64,000 bases of DNA from Pediococcus pentosaceus. Its GTDB lineage: Bacteria; Bacillota; Bacilli; Lactobacillales; Lactobacillaceae. Shown piece after piece: positions 46,115 through 55,517 of the stretch. Position 1 is the first letter of the stretch. Each line of letters opens with the position of its first letter. Under the pieces are notes generated by a model, which saw nothing but the letters and a program-made list of their open reading frames with translations, was not told the origin of the DNA and ran no database searches. Where the stretch lies: contig NZ_JQBF01000006.1 in NCBI RefSeq assembly GCF_001437285.1, forward strand, positions 16,391 to 80,390. The letters run 5' to 3'. Both the position numbers and the translations under genes were made by a program.

Positions 46115-47128
46115 TTAGAGCATTAATAAAATTCCCAAGGCTATCCAACCTAGTAAAATTAAAGCAGTTAATTTTTTATAGATAACTAATAGTGCAATGT
46201 ATTCACGGATTAAAGCACTAGGTAAAAAGTAGAATGAGGTTGGTGATCCTACACCGTTAGCATTTAAGCCAGCTTTACGCGCATAGATTACGCCACGTAA
46301 GACGTGGTAATTATTAGTAGCAAAAATAATTTGAGGCGGTTGGGTTCCCTGCCAATCGGCTTCAATTTTCTGCTTGGAAAACTGCATATTTTCGAAAGTA
46401 GTAGTAGATTGGTCTTCTAAAATAATTTTGTCTTCAGGTACGGATTGGTTTCTCAAGTACTTAGCCATGGCAAAAGCTTCTGAGACGGGTTCATCAGGTC
46501 CTTGTCCGCCACTTACCACAATTTTCACAGCGCCATTTTGTCTTCGATAATATTCGAGGGCTTTATCCAAGCGTCCTTTTAAGAGTGGAGTTACGGTTTC
46601 AGATCGTACCCCCGCTCCTAAAACAATAATATAATCCACGTTGCCTTTGATAGGAACCACTTGATAAAGAAATGAATAAAAGAGATAACAAACAAAAATG
46701 AAAGTTAAAGTTACATCAATCCCTAAAAGGGTAAGCAAAATTCCAACGAAGCGTCCTAAAAATTGATTCAAAAACAAAATAGCTAAACCAGCAACTAACA
46801 TGAATAAAAAATTAAGGCCTAAAATAAGCGATAATTTGGCAGTTAAACTTTTGCCTTCGCGAGTTTGCATAATGTAGGTGTTAACAATCAAACTGAAGCC
46901 GATTACTAACGGCGTCAAAACAATTCCTAAAAGTAGGAAGACCGCAAGGCTAATAATTCCAGTTCTTGAACCTCCTGCCAGATAATTAGCAATCCACAAA
47001 GTGGATAATAAAGCTAAGTTAATGCAACTACCAGCAAAAACAATCCCCGCAATAAAATCTCGACGATCTAAATATAAATAAGTTCCGGAAATCAAAAAAA
47101 TAATTATCGAAATACCAATTATAAACAT
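46115..47128 (-). CDS. YdcF/SanA-family membrane protein (DUF218)
   Basis: A 337-residue protein. Residues about 1-150 contain four or five transmembrane helices. Residues about 160-310 form a DUF218 domain with the family blocks YIIVLGAGVRSETVTPLLKG, KIVVSGGQGPDEPVSEA, LEDQSTTTFENM and FATNNYHVLRG. A last hydrophobic segment closes the C-terminus. The family is linked to cell-envelope metabolism, but no specific reaction is established here. Confidence 0.85.
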   Translation of the reverse strand: MFIIGISIIIFLISGTYLYLDRRDFIAGIVFAGSCINLALLSTLWIANYLAGGSRTGIISLAVFLLLGIVLTPLVIGFSLIVNTYIMQTREGKSLTAKLSLILGLNFLFMLVAGLAILFLNQFLGRFVGILLTLLGIDVTLTFIFVCYLFYSFLYQVVPIKGNVDYIIVLGAGVRSETVTPLLKGRLDKALEYYRRQNGAVKIVVSGGQGPDEPVSEAFAMAKYLRNQSVPEDKIILEDQSTTTFENMQFSKQKIEADWQGTQPPQIIFATNNYHVLRGVIYARKAGLNANGVGSPTSFYFLPSALIREYIALLVIYKKLTALILLGWIALGILLML

Positions 47129-47201
47129 AGCAGAGCCCCCAATGTTATTGATTTAGTCATAATTATGTTGAGGTGCATTAATAACTCACCTAAATTATCA
47201 T

Positions 47202-47247
47202 AAAAAGGTCCTGCAATCAAACTATAAGCTGATTACAGAACCTTTTT
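47202..47247 (-). terminator. Terminator between galM-like and YdcF-like genes
   Basis: The stem AAAAAGGTCCTGCAATCA / TGATTACAGAACCTTTTT has two mismatches. On the minus strand it follows the mutarotase gene. Confidence 0.75.
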
Positions 47248-47257
47248 CAAAAAATTG

Positions 47258-48262
47258 TTAGTTTAAATAGTAAACGTTCCGATACATCATCGGTTTAGAT
47301 GGAGAAATAATGATATTACCGAAGCCGGAATGGTGGATGGCATCGGGAAGCATTTGAGGTTCGATTGCTAATCCGATGTTGGCTGCCATATCTTGATTGC
47401 CATTAATTTTGAATGGCTCTTGTGGCTCATTAGTAGTAAAGAGGGTAAAGGCATTGGCAGAAGTTTGAACCCGTATCTTACGACCAGATTCAGGATCTTC
47501 CAGCGTAAGTTGAGGCGCTTCGATGCTAGGTTCAACTTTGAAAGCAGTGTCTAATCCGTCTGATACTTGATCAAGGATGGATTGCATTGAAGTTGGATGG
47601 TGCAAGTCATACGGTGTGCCATCCACGTTTAATAAATTACCAGTGGGAATTAACTCTGCATCAACTTCTGCGATTACATCGCTTTTTAATTCAATTTGAT
47701 GTTGCTTAATTGAACGCTTAGCATCCCCGCTAAGATTAAAGTACATATGATTAGTGGGGTTGAAGAGGGTTTGTTTAGAAGCGTGACCGATATAAGTTAT
47801 CGAAAATTCATTTCGGTTATTTAAACGGAAAATAGCATCGATGGTTAAATCACCAGGAAAGCCATTTTCACCGTCAATACTAAAACGTTTAAGAACTAAA
47901 CCGACTTCTTCTGGGCGGATAAATTTACTGATTTTCTTCCAATTAACGTAGCTAAGTGAAGGCTTATTACCTCCGTGTAAAGTATTTTGACCTTCATTTT
48001 GATTTAATTGGTAATCGCGCCACTTACCATCTTTAATCCGGCCGGCAACTCGCGCAACCGAAGCACCAAAATAATCGTTGTGCTTTGGATAAGTTTGGGG
48101 ATTATCAAAGCCTAAGACAATATTTTCGACATTCCCTTTTTTATCAGGGGTATTTACAGCAACTACCGTAGCCCCTAGGGTACTGATGGTAACAGAAACA
48201 TGGTTGTCATTAGAAAGCATGTACCAATTTACGTTTTGGAACTCTTCTTTATTAATCTTCAA
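47258..48262 (-). CDS. galM: Second aldose 1-epimerase
   Basis: A 334-residue mutarotase paralogous to the one at 26698. Family blocks are ASVARVAGRIKDGKW, then NTLHGGNKPSLSYVNW with an active-site His, LFNPTNHMYFNLSGD, and EPQMLPDAIHHSGFGNIIIS with the catalytic Glu. I start it at TTG 48262 after AGGAGGG; an upstream extension to 48304 has no ribosome site. It stands outside the gal cluster and lacks a cre or GalR site that I can see. Its sugar may differ from galactose. Confidence 0.88.
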   Translation of the reverse strand: MKINKEEFQNVNWYMLSNDNHVSVTISTLGATVVAVNTPDKKGNVENIVLGFDNPQTYPKHNDYFGASVARVAGRIKDGKWRDYQLNQNEGQNTLHGGNKPSLSYVNWKKISKFIRPEEVGLVLKRFSIDGENGFPGDLTIDAIFRLNNRNEFSITYIGHASKQTLFNPTNHMYFNLSGDAKRSIKQHQIELKSDVIAEVDAELIPTGNLLNVDGTPYDLHHPTSMQSILDQVSDGLDTAFKVEPSIEAPQLTLEDPESGRKIRVQTSANAFTLFTTNEPQEPFKINGNQDMAANIGLAIEPQMLPDAIHHSGFGNIIISPSKPMMYRNVYYLN

Positions 48263-48410
48263 AATACAATCCCTCCTATGTCTTCTTATAATTGATTTTA
48301 TCACAATGAAACCGATTACAGTTAGCTTTATGATGAATGTTTTTGTTTTACTTTAAGTAAGTAAAGAGCTATAATCTATTAACTAACAAAAAGTAAGGGT
48401 AGGTAGAAAA

Positions 48411-48680
48411 TTGGCAAAAACATCTAAGATTATTAAAGAACAAAAAATTGAAGAAACGGTAGCTAGATATGCAGAGTTGCGTCGTGAACTTAAGGCGAAT
48501 AAAGATTACCGAGCTCTAAGTCAGCTTCCTCGTAATGCTTCTCCAACTAGGATGCATCGGCGTGACAGCCTAGACGGAAGACCACACGCCTACATGCGGA
48601 AGTTTGGAATGTCGCGTCTAAACTTTAGAAGACTAGCACATGAAGGCCAGATTCCAGGAGTTAGAAAAGCTTCTTGGTAA
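48411..48680 (+). CDS. rpsN: Ribosomal protein S14, zinc-independent form
   Basis: An 89-residue S14 of the long, cysteine-free type (C-minus form). It has the conserved C-terminal [19 protein letters not shown] and [14 protein letters not shown], but no CxxC pairs. Such paralogues stand alone and replace the zinc-binding S14 when zinc is scarce. It starts with TTG 48411. It is a single gene flanked by a terminator; no Zur box was recognised. Confidence 0.93.
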   Translation: MAKTSKIIKEQKIEETVARYAELRRELKANKDYRALSQLPRNASPTRMHRRDSLDGRPHAYMRKFGMSRLNFRRLAHEGQIPGVRKASW

Positions 48681-48690
48681 AATAATGATG

Positions 48691-48738
48691 AGTTGTAGCA
48701 AAGTAAACCATATCGGTGGTCTTGGCTACAGCTTTTTT
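48691..48738 (+). terminator. Terminator after rpsN
   Basis: The stem AGTTGTAGC-AAAG / CTT-GGCTACAGCT with a loop of about 17 nt is followed by TTTTTT. Confidence 0.7.
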
Positions 48739-48770
48739 GTTTCAAAGAATGCTAAAAATAAAGTGGTAAG

Positions 48771-49754
48771 ATGGTAGATGAGTTAATTCTAAAAGAGAAA
48801 GAAGTTTTGTCATTGAAGTTACGAACTCTGATCTACGTGATCATGTCCACGTTTTTATTCAGTTCAATGGAGATTGCGCTTAAAATTGCGGGAGGAACTT
48901 TCAATCCCATCCAATTAAATTTTGTGCGTTTCCTCTTGGGCGGCTTGTTGTTACTACCTTTTACATTACAGCGATTAAGAAGGGAACAACGTCATTTAAC
49001 AAGACGAGATGTTGCAGCCTTTTCATTAACTGGATTTTCGTGCGTGTTGGTTAGTATGACCTTGTATCAATTAGCAATTCAGATGTCCTTGCCGGCCACG
49101 ATTGCGATTCTGTTGAGTGCCAACCCAGCCTTTGGGATGTTAATCGGACTAGTTTTACTGAAAGAGAAAATGTCACGGACTAATACGTTGGCCGTTATTT
49201 TAACTTTAGCGGGCTTACTTGTAATTGTTAATCCATTTAATTTAACTAACCCAATGGGAATTACACTGGGACTTTTAAGTTCAATCACCTTCGCCATTTA
49301 TGGCATCTTAACTCGATTAAGTTCGAATAAGCTAGGCTTTGGCGGAATGACAATGACGTGTTTTTCGTTTATTGCAGGTGCGATTGAGTTGGGAATTTTC
49401 ATGGCAATTACTCACATTCCAGCTGTCAGTCAAGCCCTTAGCGGATTACAAGGTTTCAGTGATGTTCCATTCTTCCAAGGAATCACCTGGTCTAATATTC
49501 TATTAGTTGCCTACATAAGTTTTTTTGTAACCGGATTGGGATTCGGTTTATACTTCCTTGTAATGGAAGAAGCGGGGGTCCCTATTGCTTCTTTGATTTT
49601 CTTTATCAAACCAGCGCTGGCTCCAATCCTATCCCTAATTGTTTTAGGTGATCCAATTCATACCAACACGATTGTTGGAATTATTATTATTTTAATTGGT
49701 TCAGTAGTTACTCTTACTGGTGAACGAATTGCTACTAGAATGAGTCGGAAATAA
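48771..49754 (+). CDS. EamA/DMT-family transporter
   Basis: A 327-residue drug/metabolite-type transporter with ten predicted transmembrane helices in two EamA repeats (about residues 15-150 and 165-320). Repeat signatures are LPATIAILLSANPAFGMLIG and GVPIASLIFFIKPALAPILS. The start is uncertain: ATG 48771 lacks a good ribosome site, and a TTG near 48813 follows AAAGAAG. The substrate is unknown; amino-acid or metabolite export is common in the family. Confidence 0.85.
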   Translation: MVDELILKEKEVLSLKLRTLIYVIMSTFLFSSMEIALKIAGGTFNPIQLNFVRFLLGGLLLLPFTLQRLRREQRHLTRRDVAAFSLTGFSCVLVSMTLYQLAIQMSLPATIAILLSANPAFGMLIGLVLLKEKMSRTNTLAVILTLAGLLVIVNPFNLTNPMGITLGLLSSITFAIYGILTRLSSNKLGFGGMTMTCFSFIAGAIELGIFMAITHIPAVSQALSGLQGFSDVPFFQGITWSNILLVAYISFFVTGLGFGLYFLVMEEAGVPIASLIFFIKPALAPILSLIVLGDPIHTNTIVGIIIILIGSVVTLTGERIATRMSRK

Positions 49755-49763
49755 ATTTAAATT

Positions 49764-49806
49764 AAAAAACGAATTAAAAGATGATACTTTTAATTCGTTT
49801 TTTTTA
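49764..49806 (+). terminator. Terminator after EamA gene
   Basis: A perfect stem AAAAAACGAATTAAAAG / CTTTTAATTCGTTTTTT with a 6-nt loop. Confidence 0.9.
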
Positions 49807-49907
49807 GCTTAATTCTTAACCTTGATTTCACAAATAAGAAGCTAAATTATACTATAATGGATTAATAATTAACGGAAAAATCAGGTGGAAACACGAGGAA
49901 ATGAAAA

Positions 49908-51509
49908 ATGATATTTTTTATTAATGCACAAATGCCAGAAAAGAAGTCCGGAATTGAACACGCGCAGTTAAAGCGTCTTAAGCTCTTTAATAAAATGCAC
50001 CGAGAGGCTCGTATTGTTTTGCGAGATTGGAGTCCAGAAACTCATCGACTTACCGCCTTGGCAGGAATCGATGATGAACATGTAATTAGCATGTTTGATT
50101 ACTACCAACAGGCGACGCACGTTGAAAATAAGATTGTCACGCCTCCAGATTTAGATTTAGGAGTTGAAAATCTGAAATTCAGTTCAGATTTTGATCACCA
50201 GCGTTATTTAGCGGAAACCATTGATGGTCAATTAGTTGCCAGAATCAATGTTGATATTAAAGATGATCATGTGTTATCAACTGAACTCTTTGATGGATTT
50301 GGCAATCTTTACCGAGTCGATCATTATGATAGTCGTGGTTTTATCTCGCTTAGTCAGTGGTATACCCCCGATAATCAAATTGGGACTGAAGAATGGAAAA
50401 CACCAGAAGGTCGAGTAGCGATTGAGGCTTTCACCAGAAAAAATGCGCAAGGCGAGATGAAACAATCAGCCTGGAAATTAACAACGCAAGCTGGAAAAGT
50501 TTATCAATTTGACACAATCGAAGAGCTGACAAAACATTTTTTTGATGATTTAAATAATGACTTTTGGTCAGAAACGCAACCTAATATCTATATTTTAGAT
50601 CGGGATCATTTAGGTGATTGGGCGCTCTTAAATATGGAAAAACCCGCCTATCGGGTGATTCATTTACACAATTCGCATGCAACTGATGCTCAAAATCCAA
50701 TGCATTCAACTTTAAACCAACACTATGAGTTTGCCTTGAAATCAATGGATCGTTATGACGCATTTATCAGCGCTACCAAAAAGCAGACCCAAGATGTACG
50801 GGCTCGTTTCCAACCCAAAACACATTTATTCACTATTCCAGTTGGGATTGTTCCAGAACAACTGTTAAACAGTAAACGAGTTGCGGTTAAAGAACGCCAA
50901 TTTGGTAAAATTGTTGCATTTGCGCGGATTGCTTGGGAAAAACATCTAGATGATTTGGTCCGAGCCGTCGCATTGGTTCACCAGGTAGTCCCTGAAGTTA
51001 CCTTAGATCTTTACGGCTATGCGGATGGTTCTAATAATTACGAGGCTCGACGATTAGTAGAAGAGGTTATCGAAGCCAATCAATTAGAAGACGTAGTCAA
51101 ATTGAAGGGTTACACTACCGATATTGATAAAGTTGAAAATAACGCAATGATGTTTGGTCTAACTTCTCGAATGGAAGGATTTAATTTGGCGGTAATGGAA
51201 GGCATTGCTCATGGATTGATTTCATTCTCATACGATGTTAATTATGGACCAAATGAAATTGTAGAAGATGGTGTAAATGGTAAGGTGGTTCCTTATGGAG
51301 ATTATGAAGCCCTCGCTCAAGCCATGATTAAAGTGCTAAAAGACCCACAATTAGCCCAGAAATATTCAACCGGAGCCTACGATTCAGCTAAGCGTTACTC
51401 GGATGAAAATGTTTGGCATGCGTGGGAAGAATTATTGCAAGATGCTGAAAATTGTTGGCCAGATAAGTTGAAGGCGATGCCAGAATATCGTGGGGAGGTC
51501 CGTAAGTAA
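49908..51509 (+). CDS. GT4 glycosyltransferase A (TagE/TarM-like)
   Basis: A 533-residue retaining glycosyltransferase. The N-terminal half carries the beta-rich insert seen in TagE/TarM and GtfA-type enzymes (MSGIEHAQ-like KKSGIEHAQLKRLKLFNKMH). The C-terminal GT-B half has the nucleotide-sugar site VAFARIAWEKHLDDLVRAV and the EX7E motif EGFNLAVMEGIAHG near residue 425. It probably adds sugar to wall teichoic acid or a surface protein. Its stop overlaps the next gene's start by one base. Confidence 0.82.
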   Translation: MIFFINAQMPEKKSGIEHAQLKRLKLFNKMHREARIVLRDWSPETHRLTALAGIDDEHVISMFDYYQQATHVENKIVTPPDLDLGVENLKFSSDFDHQRYLAETIDGQLVARINVDIKDDHVLSTELFDGFGNLYRVDHYDSRGFISLSQWYTPDNQIGTEEWKTPEGRVAIEAFTRKNAQGEMKQSAWKLTTQAGKVYQFDTIEELTKHFFDDLNNDFWSETQPNIYILDRDHLGDWALLNMEKPAYRVIHLHNSHATDAQNPMHSTLNQHYEFALKSMDRYDAFISATKKQTQDVRARFQPKTHLFTIPVGIVPEQLLNSKRVAVKERQFGKIVAFARIAWEKHLDDLVRAVALVHQVVPEVTLDLYGYADGSNNYEARRLVEEVIEANQLEDVVKLKGYTTDIDKVENNAMMFGLTSRMEGFNLAVMEGIAHGLISFSYDVNYGPNEIVEDGVNGKVVPYGDYEALAQAMIKVLKDPQLAQKYSTGAYDSAKRYSDENVWHAWEELLQDAENCWPDKLKAMPEYRGEVRK

Positions 51510-53008
51510 TGAAATATTTTGTTAGTCGTAGTATTTACACTTTTAATTCTGGAATGGAACACTCGCAAGCCAATCGTACCCTGCTATTTAACGCCAGTGG
51601 CGATCAGGCTCGGTATGTTACTAGAGATTATAATCGCTTATGGGTTAGGGATGCTGAGCGAGTTAACTTAAATTCAACCAATGTTTTGAATATGTATGAT
51701 TTCTTTCAGGGAACTAGTGCGGTAGAGCGCGTTCAATTACCAGTTCGCGAATTTAAGCAACTGGCATTAAATGAATATCAATTGGTCGAACATGGAGCTG
51801 ACTACTCAACGGTCGACCATGCCGGTCGCCAATTAGCTCGAATTAATATTATGCCTGGAACGGTCGGTTTAGTGGGTGATATTGAATATTATGATCGCTT
51901 TGAAACCGTTGTTAGTCGAGAAAACTTTGATTGGCGCGGATTTAAGTCTTCAATTGATTACTTTCACCCCGATGGCTCCCTAGGCGTACGGCGTTTTTTG
52001 AATTTGGCAGGCGAAGTGGTTCTTGAAAATACCTACATGAATGTTGAAGGGCAATTACAGCCTACGATGTGGAAATTAGTTAATTATCATGGAAAGAATT
52101 ATCGATTTGACACGGAAGATCAGTTATTTCTATTTTTCTTAAATGAAGTTACCCAACAAACGACCGATAATGTAGTGGTATCCGATCACCGTGAGCTTGA
52201 CTATGTGATTGCTGATGTAGAAAATGCTACCTCTAAATGGGTTGCTTTGCATGGTTCACACGTGGATCAAGGTGGAACTCCTTTTGCTGCATATTCAATT
52301 GCCCTCCAAATCCGGGCTCAAGATTTTGATGGAATTATTGTTCCTACACAAGAACAACAGTTGGAACTTAAAGAGCAGTTTCCTGAGTTAAATGTCCAAG
52401 TCGCCCCTGATGTGGCGATTAGTCCCGAATTAATCAATTCCAAACCGGTCTGGTTACGGGACCGAATTGCGGGACGAATTATTTTTAGTGGTCGACTAGA
52501 AGCTGATAAACGACCAATGGAAGCCTTAAAAGCCTTTTTCAAAGTGCTCGAACAGTTCCCTGACGCTTCGTTGGAATTTAGGGGATATACTAACGACCAA
52601 AACATGTTAAATGAAATGAAAAATTTAGTTGAACAACGTGGAGTTCAAGCTCAGGTTATCTTTGGTAATTATCTTACGGATAATGAAATTCAATCATTTT
52701 ATAATCGTGCGCAAGTTATAGTCAATACTTCGGTTAGTGAAGCTGCCGGTATGAACCTGATTGAAGCGATGGCGCACGGCGTTCCAGTGGTATCTTTTGA
52801 TACTAAGTATGGATTGCATAGTTTAATTGAAAAAGATAAGAATGGGTATATTGTTACTAACGGGGATTATGCACAGATGGCGCGCCGAATTCAAAAAATC
52901 TTAAGTGACGATGTTCTCTGGACTCAATTAAGCCAAGGTGCTTACGCTAAAGCTCAGGAGTACCGTTTCGATGAAGTTTATCAAAAGTGGCATGCTATCT
53001 TAAAATAA
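51509..53008 (+). CDS. GT4 glycosyltransferase B (TagE/TarM-like), partner
   Basis: A 499-residue homologue of the preceding enzyme with the same architecture (NSGMEHSQANRTLLF at the N-terminus). The EX7E motif is EAAGMNLIEAMAHG near residue 412, with FSGRLEADKRPMEALKAF as the donor-side block. Several N-terminal residues differ strongly from its partner. The one-base overlap points to a stoichiometric pair, as in GtfA/GtfB-type or dual TagE systems. Whether both are catalytic is unknown. Confidence 0.82.
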   Translation: MKYFVSRSIYTFNSGMEHSQANRTLLFNASGDQARYVTRDYNRLWVRDAERVNLNSTNVLNMYDFFQGTSAVERVQLPVREFKQLALNEYQLVEHGADYSTVDHAGRQLARINIMPGTVGLVGDIEYYDRFETVVSRENFDWRGFKSSIDYFHPDGSLGVRRFLNLAGEVVLENTYMNVEGQLQPTMWKLVNYHGKNYRFDTEDQLFLFFLNEVTQQTTDNVVVSDHRELDYVIADVENATSKWVALHGSHVDQGGTPFAAYSIALQIRAQDFDGIIVPTQEQQLELKEQFPELNVQVAPDVAISPELINSKPVWLRDRIAGRIIFSGRLEADKRPMEALKAFFKVLEQFPDASLEFRGYTNDQNMLNEMKNLVEQRGVQAQVIFGNYLTDNEIQSFYNRAQVIVNTSVSEAAGMNLIEAMAHGVPVVSFDTKYGLHSLIEKDKNGYIVTNGDYAQMARRIQKILSDDVLWTQLSQGAYAKAQEYRFDEVYQKWHAILK

Positions 53009-53009
53009 A

Positions 53010-53054
53010 AATAAGCTGTGGAAAGTTTTTAACTTTTACCGCAGCTTATTTTTT
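53010..53054. terminator. Terminator after the glycosyltransferase pair
   Basis: The stem AATAAGCTG / CAGCTTATT, with inner GG-AAAG / CTTT-CC pairing, has A/T runs on both sides, serving the convergent nitroreductase gene too. Confidence 0.75.
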
Positions 53055-53065
53055 GTACTTTTTAA

Positions 53066-53671
53066 TTATTTAATAACGCGAAAACGATCTTCGTCATTCA
53101 TGAATTCTTTGTCACCGGCAGGTTGTTCAATTGAACCAAATGGTATTTGGGCTTTAAGGGTCCAGTTAGCCGGAATATCAAATTTATCAGCGATGAACTT
53201 GTCAGCAATTGGATTGTAATGTTGTAATGATGCCCCAATGCCTTCATTAGCAAGCGTTGTCCAAACATCCATGTTGGCAATTCCCATTCCGTGTTCACCA
53301 AACATGTCGAAAGCATCCTTATACAATGGGAAGTTAGTTTTAAGGTCCTCGATAACTTTTTCATCAGTATAGAATAATACTGTACCAACTCCAGCCTTAA
53401 AAGCTCCTTCCACCTTGGCTTTGGAAGCTTGGAAAGCCTCTTCGTTCGGAACCTCACCATGAAGAATGTCTAGAATGCCATCCCATAGTTCATCATGGGC
53501 CTTACCGAATAGGATTACGGCGCGGACCGTTTGACTGTTAAAAGCTGAAGGACTTTGACGGATAGCTTCTTTAATTAAATCAGTAATTTCATCTTCACTG
53601 AGTGAAACATTTTTACCAAGAGCGTAAATTGAACGACGTTTTTTAATTGCATCTAAGAATGAATTTGACAT
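53066..53671 (-). CDS. Nitroreductase-family oxidoreductase
   Basis: A 201-residue FMN-dependent nitroreductase-fold protein, probably reducing quinones or nitro compounds with NAD(P)H. The flavin-binding start KKRRSIYALGKNVSLSEDEI is typical, then RQSPSAFNSQTVRAVILFG and the central NEGIGASLQHYNPIADKFI. The ATG at 53671 follows AAAGGGG. No partner gene adjoins it. Confidence 0.88.
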   Translation of the reverse strand: MSNSFLDAIKKRRSIYALGKNVSLSEDEITDLIKEAIRQSPSAFNSQTVRAVILFGKAHDELWDGILDILHGEVPNEEAFQASKAKVEGAFKAGVGTVLFYTDEKVIEDLKTNFPLYKDAFDMFGEHGMGIANMDVWTTLANEGIGASLQHYNPIADKFIADKFDIPANWTLKAQIPFGSIEQPAGDKEFMNDEDRFRVIK

Positions 53672-53828
53672 ATTTAAAATCCCCTTTAAAGTTACTTACT
53701 TTTTATTAGTAACTTAAGTATAGGGATATTTTAAAACAATTGCAAGCATTTTGAAAAATTCTGTTTGACCGATGATAAATACACTGTAATAATTAAAGTT
53801 AATAACCGAAGTGGTGGAGGATGAAGCT

Positions 53829-54584
53829 TTGAAAAAGATTAGTACAATTTTAGTTTCAATAATGACCTTATTTTTGCTAGCAGCTTGTGGAAAGAATGCT
53901 AAGCCAGAAACAACAACTAAAGAGGATACTGTCCAAAAAACAGCAACTAAATTAAAAGTAGATACAAAAAAAGAGAAAACCAATGCTTTGGGTAATGCCT
54001 TAATTAATATTAAAACTAATGCCAAGGCAGAAGTTAAAATTACCAATTTAAAGACACGAAAAACCGAAGTTGCCAAGGCAGATGCTGAAGGTAAAGTAGT
54101 TTACAATGTTCATTTAGGTAAGAAAGTTAAGTCGATTCAATTTGAAATTGGATCAACGGCTAGTGGGCATACAGCTAGTTCAACAATTAAAGTTACTATT
54201 ATTAATAATTCAGACGCGTATACAGAGTGGGTGGCTAATAGTGCATCGACATCTACAGATGCTGATGCAGTTAGTATGGATGAATCATCTTCCAGTGAAG
54301 AAAGTAGTGTAGATACTCAATCAACGGACCAAAGTGCAGATACTACGGGAGTCGATACCACTACGGATGCTGCTAACAACACCCCAGCTGGTGGGGCAGT
54401 AACTACTGGAACTGCGGGTAATACAGGTGGCAGTAACTACACACCGGCTAATGCTGGAAATACCACTTCGAATGCTAATAATTCAACTGCCAATTCTACC
54501 ACTACGGATTCCGATGCGGCTGCTGATAATGGTGCCAATGATGTGGCAGTGCAGACTGTTACTGAAAAAGATACGGAAAACTAA
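53829..54584 (+). CDS. Lipoprotein with Thr/Ser/Asn-rich tail
   Basis: A 251-residue predicted lipoprotein. The signal peptide MKKISTILVSIMTLFLLAAC ends in the lipobox LAAC, placing the mature N-terminus on the membrane. Residues about 45-130 form a basic, beta-rich domain (NALINIKTNAKAEVKITNLK). The last 100 residues are low complexity, rich in Thr, Ser, Asn, Gly and Asp, resembling a wall-spanning linker. I start at TTG 53829, 8 nt after GGAGG. I do not recognise the central domain. Confidence 0.8.
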   Translation: MKKISTILVSIMTLFLLAACGKNAKPETTTKEDTVQKTATKLKVDTKKEKTNALGNALINIKTNAKAEVKITNLKTRKTEVAKADAEGKVVYNVHLGKKVKSIQFEIGSTASGHTASSTIKVTIINNSDAYTEWVANSASTSTDADAVSMDESSSSEESSVDTQSTDQSADTTGVDTTTDAANNTPAGGAVTTGTAGNTGGSNYTPANAGNTTSNANNSTANSTTTDSDAAADNGANDVAVQTVTEKDTEN

Positions 54585-54588
54585 TATA

Positions 54589-54642
54589 AAAAACGCGAAA
54601 CAAGTTGCGGGCCTTGACCCTTAAATTTGTTTCGCGTTTTTA
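54589..54642. terminator. Terminator after lipoprotein gene
   Basis: The stem AAAAACGCGAAACAA / TTGTTTCGCGTTTTT has a 23-nt loop and T/A runs on both sides, facing the convergent kinase gene. Confidence 0.8.
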
Positions 54643-54653
54643 ATTTAAATGGA

Positions 54654-55463
54654 TTAAGCTTGGAATTTCGCTAAATGATTAACGGGTCCATACTTATGAC
54701 CTACTGCGATTGGGTTGGCAATTGCAGCGGTAACAAATTTTTTAGCAATACGGATAGCAGTTGGAATATCAGTTCCCTTAGCGATTTCAGCAGTGATACA
54801 TGCTGAGAGGACATCGCCAGTACCGTTAACCCGGTCAGTTTCAATGTATGGTTCACTAAGCCAAAAACTGGAGCCATCTTCCAAGAGAACGAAGTCACGA
54901 ACTTCGGTTTGTTCACCCGGTTTGTGCGAACCCTTCAACAGCACATTTTTAGCACCCATTTCCTGTAGGATATGAGCAGCTTGGATGGTATCATCGTCAT
55001 TTTTAATATCAATACCAGTAAGTTTGATTGCTTCATAAAAATTAGGAGTAATCACAGTTGCCAATGGAATGAGTTGTTGCTTTAAAGTTTCGAAAGCTTC
55101 TTCTTCAAGTAACAAGGCACCATGCTTGGTAATAATTACGGGATCTAAGACTAGTGGTCCAAAATCAAATTTTTGATAGTTTTTAACGACTGTTTCAATC
55201 ATGGGACTGTCAGCAAGCATGCCAGTTTTACTAGCACGGATTTTAAAATCAGCTGCAAGAGATTGAAATTCTTGATCAACAAAATCGGTGGGTAGGGCGT
55301 GGCTTGCTTGAATACCGTAAGAGTTACCGGCTACGCAGGCAGTCATGACACACATTCCATGAACGTTACGACGTTGGAATGTGTTCATATCTGCTTCCAT
55401 TCCAGCACTTCCATCTGAATCAGAACCAGCGATAGTTAAAGCTTGTGGAAATTCATTTGACAT
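54654..55463 (-). CDS. ThiD/PdxK-like pyrimidine or pyridoxal kinase
   Basis: A 269-residue ribokinase-fold kinase of the ThiD/PdxK group. QALTIAGSDSDGSAGMEADM is the substrate-side start, LVLDPVIITKHGALLLEE the central block, and RVNGTGDVLSACITAEIAKG the anion-hole GTGD motif with catalytic Asp. I start it at ATG 55463 after AGGAG. No other thiamine or vitamin B6 gene adjoins, so hydroxymethylpyrimidine versus pyridoxine specificity cannot be settled. Confidence 0.85.
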   Translation of the reverse strand: MSNEFPQALTIAGSDSDGSAGMEADMNTFQRRNVHGMCVMTACVAGNSYGIQASHALPTDFVDQEFQSLAADFKIRASKTGMLADSPMIETVVKNYQKFDFGPLVLDPVIITKHGALLLEEEAFETLKQQLIPLATVITPNFYEAIKLTGIDIKNDDDTIQAAHILQEMGAKNVLLKGSHKPGEQTEVRDFVLLEDGSSFWLSEPYIETDRVNGTGDVLSACITAEIAKGTDIPTAIRIAKKFVTAAIANPIAVGHKYGPVNHLAKFQA

Positions 55464-55517
55464 TAAATTCACACTCCTCATAAATGGTTGATTCAAGGAT
55501 ACCATAATTTAAGAAAC

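Noticed and set aside
53098..53460. A 120-codon minus-strand frame inside the nitroreductase gene
   Set aside because: Shifted-frame shadow of the nitroreductase, without its own ribosome site or protein-like motifs.
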